Shown: positions 47,525 to 54,761 of the stretch, one piece after another | Position numbering within the stretch: position 1 is the first letter of the stretch | Layout: every line of letters starts with the position of its first letter | Origin: an uncultured Eubacteriales bacterium | Lineage (GTDB): Bacteria > Bacillota > Clostridia > Lachnospirales > Lachnospiraceae | DNA: 64,000 nucleotides | Direction of reading: 5' to 3' | NCBI GenBank assembly: GCA_900548855.1 | Contig: URMF01000015.1 | Coordinates: 1-64,000, forward strand | Notes under the pieces: generated by a model | Seen by the model: only the letters and a program-made list of their open reading frames with translations | What the model was told of the DNA's origin: nothing | The model's database searches: none | Program-made: the position numbers and the translations under genes

Positions 47525-49666
47525 CTATTCGTAATAAATATAATATTCCCGTAAATCCTCCCGGGAAATTCTTTTACCGGTTTTCCTTGTTTCCAATAGC
47601 AGCGCTCTTATTATATGCTCCATACCCACTCCTTTTTTTTCTTCTGCTGCAAAAAATGCTGCCTGCAATGCTATATTTTTAATATGACTTCCTGTCAGTT
47701 CAAACTGCCGTGCCAAAAAGTCATAGTCCGGTATCCCGTCAAATTCTGTTTTCTCCGGAAAAACCTTTTCCCAAAGAATTTTTCTGCTCTTCTCATCCGG
47801 AAAAGGAAATTCAATCAGAAACTGAATCCGCCTTTTAAATGCCTCATCCATGTTCTGCATATAATTGGTAGCAAGAATCACAACCCCCTCATATTCCTCC
47901 ATTTTCTGGAGAAGATATGCCGTCTCCATATTGCTGTGCCGGTCATTGGAATTGTTCACCTCTGTCCGCCTGCTGAACAGCACATCCGCCTCATCAAAAA
48001 ACAAAACACCCTGTCCCTTTTTTGCTGTTTCAAAAACCATGCTTAAATTTTTCTCTGTTTCTCCAATATACTTGCTGACCACTGCTGCCAAATCCACCCG
48101 GTACAAAGTAGTGCCCAGGCAGTCTGCAATAATCCCTGCACTCATGGTTTTACCGGTTCCCGGGGGACCTGCGAATACCATGGAAACCCCTCTTCCATAT
48201 GCCACCTTCCTTCCAAACCCCCATGTATCATAAATCTGTGCTTTGTATAAGACCCGGCTGCATGCGGCTCTCAGCTGCTTTTTCTGTTTTTCCGGCAGCA
48301 CCAGCTCCTCCCACCGGTATCCAGTGTCCGTTATTGTAACGAAATGATTTCCACTTCCGCCCGCTTCCTTTATACAGCTTTCCTTTATGTCCTCCCGGCA
48401 GATTTTTTCCCTATTTTTTAGATACCTGCACTTTTCTGCATTTATAAAAATCCGTTCTATCTGCGCCGGAGTAAACCGGTATGTACTGGCAAAAAAAGGA
48501 AGCCCTATGTTTTCCTCCAAAGCGTATTCTGCGGCAATCTCCTCCCAGACTGACACATCTCCTGCCGCCTCCTGGGCATCCAGCGGAATTTCCCATATTT
48601 CCGGTCTTTGCCTTGCCAGACCGGGACAGGCTTCCCCTGTGATAAACAACACACTGTCCCTATGCTTCAACCCGTCAATCAGGGCAAATACCACCTGTCG
48701 GTTTGCCTCCTTTTCCCAAAGTTCAGAATCAACGGAATGCAGACAAAGCCACGCATTTCCTGCCACCACCTGCAGACTGATATCCTGACAGATTTCCTGC
48801 AGGCTGTAATCCAGCGCATTTTTTTCCATAAGATATTCCAGTCTTTCTATATCCAAAAAACAAACGGCATGTCCATTTTTTCTGCCATACCACTCCACCA
48901 TCCGGGTCTTGCCGCAATCCTTTTCTCCCTGCAGGTATATGACCGAAAAATCCTTATTGACAGCGGCATCTATCTGGGAAAAAACAGCCGATTTACCAAA
49001 ACAGTTTCCTATCCTGCCATCTGCTGGACACCATTTTAGGAAGGAAAAATCTTCAAGGGAAACCTCTCCCTCCGTCATCAGAAATTGAAAAAAATGCTTT
49101 CTGCATTTTAACCCCCATCTCCCCCTGCCCTTTCTCTCCTGTTCATCCAGCTTCAAAAAATAGCTTAAAGGATTCCCTTCACTCGAAAAATACCGGTAAA
49201 AGCTGACTTCTGTTCTCTGCTCCATCGTATACAGCCGGATGACCGTATCCAGTGTCAGACAGCCATAGTTCCAATCATTGTTCATATAGATAAAAAATTT
49301 TTCAAAATAGGGATTGATTTCTCCCAGCACCGCCAGCTCCACACACATCTGCTCAAATGCATCTAACTGAAAAGCGGAATACATACGCTGCAACAGCACC
49401 GCTTCCTCGTCCTTCTTTTCCATGGCATGATTCGTTTCTTCCGCCACAGCCCTCTCTTCCGGGATATTATCCATCCCTTCCCCCGCAGCCAGTTTCTGGA
49501 AATACCATTTTACCTCCTGACTCAAAATAGATTCCGAATACGGGGAGTCTTCACTAAAATCATAGACGCTGTCCTGTTCGGACTGTCTCAAAAATGCATA
49601 TATTTTCTTTCCGATTCTCTGCTCTGCCCACAGAAGATACCTTTCTAACCCTGTTTCCTTTATCAT
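47525..49666 (-). CDS. AAA+ ATPase (Pvc15-like)
   Basis: 713 residues. The C-terminal AAA+ module (about 440-713) has Walker A AGPPGTGKTMSAGI, Walker B GVLFFDEADVLFSRR, and an arginine-finger region near DEAFKRRIQF. A second, partly degraded P-loop (QGEKDCGKTRMVEW) lies near residue 245. Such ATPases are constant in eCIS loci and are thought to load effectors or assist assembly rather than recycle sheath. It overlaps the DUF4157 gene as ATGA, so translation is coupled. Confidence 0.9.
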   Translation of the reverse strand: MIKETGLERYLLWAEQRIGKKIYAFLRQSEQDSVYDFSEDSPYSESILSQEVKWYFQKLAAGEGMDNIPEERAVAEETNHAMEKKDEEAVLLQRMYSAFQLDAFEQMCVELAVLGEINPYFEKFFIYMNNDWNYGCLTLDTVIRLYTMEQRTEVSFYRYFSSEGNPLSYFLKLDEQERKGRGRWGLKCRKHFFQFLMTEGEVSLEDFSFLKWCPADGRIGNCFGKSAVFSQIDAAVNKDFSVIYLQGEKDCGKTRMVEWYGRKNGHAVCFLDIERLEYLMEKNALDYSLQEICQDISLQVVAGNAWLCLHSVDSELWEKEANRQVVFALIDGLKHRDSVLFITGEACPGLARQRPEIWEIPLDAQEAAGDVSVWEEIAAEYALEENIGLPFFASTYRFTPAQIERIFINAEKCRYLKNREKICREDIKESCIKEAGGSGNHFVTITDTGYRWEELVLPEKQKKQLRAACSRVLYKAQIYDTWGFGRKVAYGRGVSMVFAGPPGTGKTMSAGIIADCLGTTLYRVDLAAVVSKYIGETEKNLSMVFETAKKGQGVLFFDEADVLFSRRTEVNNSNDRHSNMETAYLLQKMEEYEGVVILATNYMQNMDEAFKRRIQFLIEFPFPDEKSRKILWEKVFPEKTEFDGIPDYDFLARQFELTGSHIKNIALQAAFFAAEEKKGVGMEHIIRALLLETRKTGKRISREDLREYYIYYE

Positions 49667-49995
49667 AAGAATTCGTCTGCTTCCCTCTCTAATACCGGAT
49701 CATCATTTACCGGATATCCATTTATTGTCCTGGTTGCTCTGACATCCCCCCTCATCTGCCGGGGCAAATGCCCCAGTTCATGCTTCAGGCAGTCTTCACA
49801 GCCGCTTGCAATATCTATATCATTTCCCTGGATAGTTGCCCTTGCGCCAACCTTCTTCGGTTTTGAAGAATTATAGTGTACTCTCACATTCCGGAAAGAC
49901 ATTCCTGCTTTCTCCTCCGCTCTTCGCAGTAAGGCATCCGGAATTCCGGTGAGATTTTTTTCTTCGTCATGTTCTTCTTTATATTCTCCTCCCAT
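49663..49995 (-). CDS. Short stand-alone DUF4157 (eCIS core) protein with HELGH
   Basis: A 110-residue protein that consists of little more than a DUF4157 domain: LLRRAEEKAGMSFRNVRVHY, CEDCLKHELGHLPRQ (HELGH at 72-76) and LEREADEF at the very end. The zinc-protease-like HExxH and the late Glu are conserved. In other systems the domain leads a large effector; here it stands alone, ending right after its last motif. It may have been split from the neighbouring effector gene, or it processes or loads that effector (inference). Ribosome site is distant, about 16 nt. Confidence 0.8.
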   Translation of the reverse strand: MGGEYKEEHDEEKNLTGIPDALLRRAEEKAGMSFRNVRVHYNSSKPKKVGARATIQGNDIDIASGCEDCLKHELGHLPRQMRGDVRATRTINGYPVNDDPVLEREADEFL

Positions 49996-50030
49996 ACTAA
50001 GGTATTTTCACCTCCGTCTGATTCCTGCCT

Positions 50031-51179
50031 TTATCCATACACCCTGTCTATCTCCTGTCCACTCCATGCCTGTCGGTATATATCCCGGACTTCCGGATCC
50101 GTCCTCTTAACACCACGCGCATATTTGGCTACAATTACCTGCACCATCTGCTCTATCTTTGGGAAAGAAAAGGGATTTCCTTGGGATTGCTGTTTTACTG
50201 AAATTTTTATATCTTGTGTATCTAAATCGGCTTTATAAGGATTACCATAATTTAGAAATGCCTGCAAAGTCCTTGGTGAAAGCCCACCCCAAGCGTCCAC
50301 CACCATAGCCTTCCTTATATCCATGTCAGAAACAGTGTTTACTTCATCCGGATATGTGATGACAAAGGCATGGTCATATGCATTTTTTTGTCTGGATCTC
50401 AAAGTCGATATCATATATTTCATCTGTACCGAGCCATCTTGCAGCTTCTTATTTTTTAAATAGATTGCTGAATCTATTTCTTCAAGCGGATATCCAGTAG
50501 GATTATTGCCGTGTACATATTCGTCAAACGGAATATTTTTCCCTTTAAAATATATCTCTGCCACAGAATATGTGCTGGGATTCAATATATCAAAACTATC
50601 TTTTTCTTTACATCTGACAGTAATGAAAAATTGGTCATCTCTTCCTACATCTATTTCTTTTTTATCCAGATAACACTGGTATACCCATTTCCCATAGTTC
50701 CGCTCCACCAGCTTTGAAAAAACCAGCTTTGAAAAATCCAAGCAATTCCCTACCTTAAGATATTTCACCACCAAAGCATGAATAAATGGCCTTAATTCAG
50801 GATTATCAAGTATCTGTTCTGCATCCCTACCCATAGAACCATACATATTTGCATCCTTACAAAGAATATACAAATTTTCAATAATTTCATCTATTATGTT
50901 AGGAATTTGCTGTACCAGAAAATAAGATTTTCCCTTTGTTGCAATGATATCGCTTCTTACATTTCCTCTCATTACCGCTAAGACATCTTCATCATATGCA
51001 ACAAGCCCTTCTTCTCCAATTCTCTGTATCACGTTTTCCTGTATTGGCTTTCGAGTCTTCTGCACGAAACGTGCATCCTGCTTTTTTGAAACAACCCTCT
51101 CGTCCTTACGCTTTCCTTTTTCTGTCCGATTACTTTCAAAATTTACATTGTCATCTGTTTTTTTCTCGTATTCATACAT
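50031..51179 (-). CDS. Putative injected effector, papain-like Cys-His-Asp fold
   Basis: The 382-residue product has a charged, disordered N-terminus with the VIQR motif (50-53) common in eCIS cargo, then a catalytic-looking region: C146 in KVGNCLDFS, H270 in AYDHAFVITY and D295 in MVVDAWGG. This spacing and the GNC...DHAF...VVDAW pattern are those of papain-like or transglutaminase-like toxins, which act as proteases, deamidases or transglutaminases on host proteins. The target is unknown. The gene is clearly more AT-rich than its neighbours, indicating a swapped-in cargo. A 15-bp tandem duplication (FSKLV twice) follows the Cys. Confidence 0.65.
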   Translation of the reverse strand: MYEYEKKTDDNVNFESNRTEKGKRKDERVVSKKQDARFVQKTRKPIQENVIQRIGEEGLVAYDEDVLAVMRGNVRSDIIATKGKSYFLVQQIPNIIDEIIENLYILCKDANMYGSMGRDAEQILDNPELRPFIHALVVKYLKVGNCLDFSKLVFSKLVERNYGKWVYQCYLDKKEIDVGRDDQFFITVRCKEKDSFDILNPSTYSVAEIYFKGKNIPFDEYVHGNNPTGYPLEEIDSAIYLKNKKLQDGSVQMKYMISTLRSRQKNAYDHAFVITYPDEVNTVSDMDIRKAMVVDAWGGLSPRTLQAFLNYGNPYKADLDTQDIKISVKQQSQGNPFSFPKIEQMVQVIVAKYARGVKRTDPEVRDIYRQAWSGQEIDRVYG

Positions 51180-51193
51180 ATAAAACCCCTCCG

Positions 51194-51604
51194 CTATATC
51201 TCCTCCAGATAAAACGGAAACACCAGGTTAAACAGATTATTGGTGGTTCTCACCCTGTAATCCACCCGGATTTCCACCCCCTGTTTTTCCTGTGTCCTGT
51301 CAGAAACTTCTACCTGTATGTCCGTTATTCTTGGCTCCCACCGGATTAGGGCCTCCTCCACTGCATGCTTCATCATAGTAAGCGTTGTATAATCCACCGT
51401 ATCAAACATAAATTTGTGAATATCACATCCAAAATCCGGGCGCATAACCCTCTCGCCCTTTCTGGTCATAATAATCAGGTAAATACTCTGCCGGATGCTC
51501 TCTTCACAGGAACATTCCTGTATCTGGCCGGTCATTTCATCCGATGTAACCGGAAATTTCCACCCATTTCCCAAAAAAGCATATTCCTTGCCAAAGCCAG
51601 CCAT
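51194..51604 (-). CDS. gp25-like baseplate protein (Pvc9-like)
   Basis: 136 residues of the GPW/gp25 family, which initiates sheath polymerisation at the baseplate: signature SCEESIRQSIYLIIMTRKGE, then RVMRPDFGCDIHKFMFDTVD and LIRWEPRITDIQVEVSD. It is the first gene of the operon, with a strong AAGGAGGTACAG site. Confidence 0.92.
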   Translation of the reverse strand: MAGFGKEYAFLGNGWKFPVTSDEMTGQIQECSCEESIRQSIYLIIMTRKGERVMRPDFGCDIHKFMFDTVDYTTLTMMKHAVEEALIRWEPRITDIQVEVSDRTQEKQGVEIRVDYRVRTTNNLFNLVFPFYLEEI

Positions 51605-51812
51605 CTGTACCTCCTTCGATGAAATTTTATTTCTTAGTATATCTTAACTCTATCCCTTCTTTTGTTTTATTTTGAGATTATTTTCAATTATTTTATGTTT
51701 ATTTTTGTAGGTTTTAATTCAATTGCAGTCAGAACCATCAGATTAACCTGTTGCTTGCTCTGTCCCCTGCAGATAAGAAATTTTTGTGGTAGTCTCTATT
51801 TTTTTCTTTCAC

Positions 51813-51839
51813 TTATCGACTTTCTCATGCTATAATTTA
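51813..51839 (-). promoter_or_regulatory. Sigma-D (sigma-28)-like promoter of the injection-system operon
   Basis: On the minus strand TAAA, exactly 15 nt, then GTCGATAA, compared with the sigma-D consensus TAAA-N15-GCCGATAT (6 of 8 in the -10). It would start transcription about 200 nt upstream of the gp25-like gene. No equally good sigma-A promoter was found in the leader. Match judged by eye only. Confidence 0.45.
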
Positions 51840-51900
51840 TCTGTTTACATGAGCAAAAACTCCTTTGTTCAAGTGGTATTTAAAAAAACTTCCCTACAAT

Positions 51901-51929
51901 AAAAAAGGAATGGTACTTTCTACCATTCC
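51901..51929 (-). terminator. Terminator of the tiny 24-residue frame
   Basis: GGAATGGTA/TACCATTCC, a perfect 9-bp stem with a 5-nt loop, followed on the minus strand by TTTTTTATTG. It begins one base after the stop codon of the small frame at 51931. Confidence 0.7.
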
Positions 51930-51930
51930 A

Positions 51931-52005
51931 CTATAAATCTATCTTTACGCCAAGGCTGGCATTGTTACCCCAAAAAAAAGAGAGTCCCCCGACTACAAAT
52001 AACAT
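51931..52005 (-). CDS. Tiny 24-residue reading frame between operon and response regulator
   Basis: ATG to TAG encodes 24 residues: a hydrophobic half (LFVVGGLSFFWG) and a polar half (NNASLGVKIDL). A TATAAT (52043-52048) lies upstream and a strong terminator follows at once, so it looks like a small transcription unit. There is no ribosome site, and the ATG sits inside a hairpin, so translation is doubtful. It could be a signal peptide, a toxin-like membrane peptide or only a chance frame in a small RNA. Confidence 0.35.
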   Translation of the reverse strand: MLFVVGGLSFFWGNNASLGVKIDL

Positions 52006-52017
52006 GTAGCCAGGGGA
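51972..52017 (-). terminator. Hairpin with eight T residues inside the small transcription unit
   Basis: TCCCC/GGGGA and CTACA/TGTAG form two stacked stems, followed on the minus strand by CTCTC and eight T residues. It may terminate a roughly 65-nt RNA or, if read through, mask the ATG at 52005. Confidence 0.5.
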
Positions 52018-52042
52018 AGTGTATAAATATTGAAAAGTTGTT

Positions 52043-52048
52043 ATTATA
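52043..52048 (-). promoter_or_regulatory. -10 element for a minus-strand small RNA or peptide
   Basis: Perfect TATAAT on the minus strand; the -35 region is weak (TGAAAA). Divergent from the response-regulator promoter, with four TGTT repeats between them. Confidence 0.4.
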
Positions 52049-52085
52049 ATACCTATTTATCCTAATTTTCACCATTGAATTAGTT

Positions 52086-52121
52086 TGTTAGTTTTTGTTG
52101 GAAAATGTTGGTTTTTGTTAT
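52086..52121 (+). promoter_or_regulatory. Four TGTT direct repeats at 10-bp spacing, probable regulator binding site
   Basis: TGTTAG, TGTTGG, TGTTGG and TGTTAT start at 52086, 52096, 52106 and 52116, each separated by four A or T residues, so they face the same side of the helix. They cover the -35 and spacer of the response-regulator promoter. The word is loosely like the Spo0A box TGTCGAA, which fits autoregulation by the Spo0A-like product (inference). Confidence 0.55.
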
Positions 52122-52126
52122 ATAAT
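52098..52126 (+). promoter_or_regulatory. Promoter of the response-regulator gene
   Basis: TTGGAA, 17-nt spacer, TATAAT. The transcript would begin near 52133, at the AGGAGG itself, so the leader is very short and the start at 52151 (12 nt after AGGAGG) is favoured. Confidence 0.55.
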
Positions 52127-52150
52127 ACAAACAGGAGGATGAAAACCATT

Positions 52151-52936
52151 ATGAACCGTGAATTAAACATTATGCTAATTGAAGATGATACATCCGTCTG
52201 TAAACGCTTTGCAGAATATGTGGATATTATCCCAGACATTTCCATTATGGCTGTTACCAACAATTCCTACCGTGCATTGGAGCTGATACAGGAATGCCTT
52301 CCTGACGCCATTATACTGGATTTGGAGTTAAATCAGGGAAAAGGCAATGGATTACTATTCCTGCAGGAATTGAATACTCTCTCCATTCCCTTTAAGCCCT
52401 TTATTCTGATTACGACAAATAATTCCAGCACGATTACCTATGACTATGCCCGGCAGTTAGGGGCTGATTTTATCATGTCAAAGCATCAGGAGGATTACTC
52501 CGAAAAGAGCGCTATTGATTTTCTGAAAATGATGAAGGATATTATACAGAATAACATACGAAGCATCCACCCGGATTATGCCGAATCCGAAGCCCCAAGT
52601 GCACGGGAAAAACGGCTCACCCGGTTAATCAACATGGAACTGGACCATATTGGTATCAGTCCGAAAGCAGTGGGCTACAAATACCTGACCAATGCCATTC
52701 TTCTGGTGATTGATGGACATACCGGCAGCCTTTGTACCACCATTGGCAAGAAGTTCTCCAAAACGGATGCCAGTGTAGAGCGTGCCATGCAGAATGCCAT
52801 TAACAGTGCATGGCGTTCCAACGATATTGATGAGTTGCTTAAGCATTATACTGCGAGAATTAACTCCGAGAGAGGCGTACCGACCCTGACCGAATTTATA
52901 TATTATTATGCCAACAAGATAAAAAATGACGGTTAA
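52151..52936 (+). CDS. Spo0A-like response regulator
   Basis: The 261-residue protein joins a receiver domain (1-120; acidic pair E11/D12-D13, phosphorylation site D57 in AIILDLELN, Lys near SKH at about 112) to a C-terminal Spo0A-type DNA-binding domain (about 155-261) with GYKYLTNAILLVID, KTDASVERAMQNAINSAW and GVPTLTEFIYYYANKI. It is not the sporulation master regulator itself, whose recognition helix is more conserved, but a paralogue. I reject the upstream starts: the ATG at 52139 abuts AGGAGG. It faces away from the injection operon and pairs with the kinase at 53195. Confidence 0.85.
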   Translation: MNRELNIMLIEDDTSVCKRFAEYVDIIPDISIMAVTNNSYRALELIQECLPDAIILDLELNQGKGNGLLFLQELNTLSIPFKPFILITTNNSSTITYDYARQLGADFIMSKHQEDYSEKSAIDFLKMMKDIIQNNIRSIHPDYAESEAPSAREKRLTRLINMELDHIGISPKAVGYKYLTNAILLVIDGHTGSLCTTIGKKFSKTDASVERAMQNAINSAWRSNDIDELLKHYTARINSERGVPTLTEFIYYYANKIKNDG

Positions 52937-52947
52937 GCGATTGCCTC

Positions 52948-52968
52948 AAAAAATGTCCACTGGACATT
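52948..52968 (-). terminator. Short hairpin with six T residues, minus-strand terminator
   Basis: AATGTCCA-C-TGGACATT is a perfect palindrome; on the minus strand it can fold as a 7-bp stem with a 3-nt loop followed by TTTTTT. It is placed to end a minus-strand transcript carrying the 16-residue frame and lies directly past the response-regulator stop. Confidence 0.45.
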
Positions 52969-52990
52969 CATATGCTTGGCAACGAAAACA

Positions 52991-53018
52991 GGCTGGATAT
53001 TCTGTTTCATATCCAGCC
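52991..53018 (-). terminator. Perfect 10-bp hairpin downstream of the 16-residue frame
   Basis: GGCTGGATAT/ATATCCAGCC with an 8-nt loop, followed on the minus strand by TGTTTTCGTT. A second hairpin (ACAGGC/GCCTGT, 53022-53040) overlaps the end of the small frame. Confidence 0.5.
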
Positions 53019-53028
53019 CAGACAGGCT

Positions 53029-53079
53029 CTAACGGCCTGTTGATAAAGCGAGAACCAAACTCCAAAATTTTTCCCACAT
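53029..53079 (-). CDS. Tiny 16-residue peptide frame with ideal ribosome site
   Basis: ATG to TAG encodes MWEKFWSLVLALSTGR, an amphipathic, Trp-rich peptide. A perfect AGGAGG lies 8 nt upstream (53093-53088) and structured, terminator-like sequence follows, which is hard to explain by chance in a 258-nt gap. It is antisense to the gap between the response regulator and its kinase. It may be a signalling peptide for the GHKL kinase, a leader peptide or a small membrane toxin. Nothing else about function can be said. Confidence 0.45.
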   Translation of the reverse strand: MWEKFWSLVLALSTGR

Positions 53080-53194
53080 ATTCTTCACCTCCTGCTTCTT
53101 CAATCCAGGAAAAGGATAAGAAAAATATGTACTTTTTTATATTTGTATAGGGTAACCGTTTATTATTATTTTTCATTAGTTAAGGAGCGCAACC

Positions 53195-54646
53195 ATGCAG
53201 CTTTTTATTAAAAACCTTGGAATCATTATCTGCTGTCTATACTGCTTTATGAAGCTGTTACACATCTCTCCGGAGAGGAAGACCCGTATTTTCCTTTCTG
53301 TTTTTGTCATGCTTTTATCTGTCCTTTCCATCTATATTGACCGCTGTAATCCGCATTTCACCATGCCTCTGCTGGTACTGCTTATGGCTCTGTCCACCGG
53401 CTATGCAACAAAAACCCGCTTATCCGTATCCATCACTGCAGCAGCCATCTCCTTTGCCTTAAGCTACAGTTTATTTACTTTTTCATCGTTTATCATCAGC
53501 GCACTGGGGGTACTGGTCTCGGAAAATCCCAGCCATATGCTTCTCCAGCTGCTGTGCTTTACCATGCAGCTTTTCATCATGCCGGTTCCCTTTCTGTTTA
53601 AACGCACAAGGAACGGCATGCCTTTCCTGCGAAAGCAGTTCTATTCCATACCGGGTATGGTTATCAGCCTTCTGCTGCTTTTAATCTCAACATCATTAAA
53701 CAGTGCGGATACTTATAACCCAATCTACCCCATTCTGTACCTTACACTTATTGTTCTGGCATTTCTAATCTACCTATATTGGAAAGACAAGCTGACAAAG
53801 ACCTATCTCGATAAGCTGAACATGAAAAATATCGAATCCCTGAATGCAGAACTGCTGGAAAAGCAGCAATATATTGAAGCCTTAGAACAGGACAACCGGC
53901 AGCTGGCGAAAATCATCCATAAGGATAACAAACTGATTCCTGCCATGGAATATGCAGTACAGACCTATATTAAGGAAAGCAGTCCGGCTGCAAAGGACTC
54001 CGAAAGGGGAATGGAATTGTTAGAAGAATTAAACCGGTTATCCAGGGACCGCAAAGGCATGGTCAACACACAAGACAAACGGGGTGAAAAGCTCCCCTCC
54101 TGTGAAGTGACCAGTATGGATAATCTTCTGCAATATATACAGCAGAAGGCGGCAGATGCAGGCATTACATTCCATGTTACCTTAGACTGTAACGGAAGAG
54201 ACTTCCTTAACAACACAGCAGATGAGGCTTCTCTTAACACTCTGCTGGCGGATTTGCTGGAAAATGCCATTATTGCCACCAAATATAATAACGGAAAATA
54301 TATCCTGTTAAATATAGGCATGCTCTCCAGGCACTATTGTCTCCATGTATTTGACTGTGGAATCCCTTTTACAAAGGAGGTATTAGCCTCTCTTGGACAG
54401 GAACAGATTACCACCCATGCGGACGATTCCGGAAGCGGTATCGGACTGATGCAAACCTATGAGATTTTAAAACAGCAGAGCGCCAGCCTGCTAATTGATG
54501 AATTTGAACCGGATTCCGGTCTCTACACGAAAAAGATATCTGTGGTATTTAACAAACAGAGCCAATACACCCTGTATACCACAAGAAGTGAGGAGGAGAT
54601 TGCCTACCTGAACAAGCGGGCAGATTTAGTTATTATCCGAAAATAA
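53195..54646 (+). CDS. GHKL-type sensor histidine kinase
   Basis: A 483-residue kinase of the AgrC/CitA-like GHKL type: six to seven membrane helices in residues 1-200, a coiled coil (about 205-240), a phospho-acceptor region (LAKIIHKDNKLIPAMEYAV) and an ATPase domain with N-box LADLLENAIIATKYN and G-box DDSGSGIGLMQTYEIL. The polytopic sensor without an extracellular domain suggests peptide or membrane sensing. It is the likely partner of the Spo0A-like regulator 258 nt upstream, with its own start after TAAGGAGCG. Confidence 0.88.
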   Translation: MQLFIKNLGIIICCLYCFMKLLHISPERKTRIFLSVFVMLLSVLSIYIDRCNPHFTMPLLVLLMALSTGYATKTRLSVSITAAAISFALSYSLFTFSSFIISALGVLVSENPSHMLLQLLCFTMQLFIMPVPFLFKRTRNGMPFLRKQFYSIPGMVISLLLLLISTSLNSADTYNPIYPILYLTLIVLAFLIYLYWKDKLTKTYLDKLNMKNIESLNAELLEKQQYIEALEQDNRQLAKIIHKDNKLIPAMEYAVQTYIKESSPAAKDSERGMELLEELNRLSRDRKGMVNTQDKRGEKLPSCEVTSMDNLLQYIQQKAADAGITFHVTLDCNGRDFLNNTADEASLNTLLADLLENAIIATKYNNGKYILLNIGMLSRHYCLHVFDCGIPFTKEVLASLGQEQITTHADDSGSGIGLMQTYEILKQQSASLLIDEFEPDSGLYTKKISVVFNKQSQYTLYTTRSEEEIAYLNKRADLVIIRK

Positions 54647-54677
54647 GGACGGAAAACCAGTATGGTCGTCCGTCCTT
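54645..54677 (+). terminator. Hairpin at the end of the kinase gene
   Basis: AAGGACGG/CCGTCCTT, an 8-bp stem with a 17-nt loop overlapping the stop codon of the kinase gene; no T-run follows, so it may protect the message end rather than terminate. Confidence 0.4.
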
Positions 54678-54701
54678 CAAACTCTCTGTGCAGTCAACAA
54701 C

Positions 54702-54759
54702 CTCGCGGCAGTCGCCAAATATACGTGCAAGCACGTCTACTTGGCTCGTTGCTCGCGGG
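54702..54759. repeat. Long imperfect palindrome, repeat-like element between convergent genes
   Basis: Two arms of about 27 nt meet at GTGC-AA-GCAC: left CTCGCGGCAGTCGCCAAATA, right reading back as CCCGCGAGCAACGAGCCAAG, with several mismatches. It sits between the convergent kinase and BspA-like genes. Its GC-rich, mobile-repeat-like look differs from the surroundings, as for REP-type elements or a bidirectional terminator. Confidence 0.45.
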
Positions 54760-54761
54760 AA

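Noticed and set aside
28126..51604. Intact prophage or R-type pyocin/diffocin
   Set aside because: No capsid, portal, terminase, integrase, holin or lysin genes, and eCIS-specific ATPase, DUF4157 and DUF4255 are present.
52085..52150. Earlier start (52085 or 52139) for the response regulator
   Set aside because: The first lies upstream of the promoter -10; the second directly abuts AGGAGG. The ATG at 52151 fits both ribosome site and receiver-domain start.
52946..53176. 76-residue minus-strand frame across the regulator-kinase gap
   Set aside because: No ribosome site at its start; the real signal there (AGGAGG plus ATG at 53079) belongs to a different, shorter frame.
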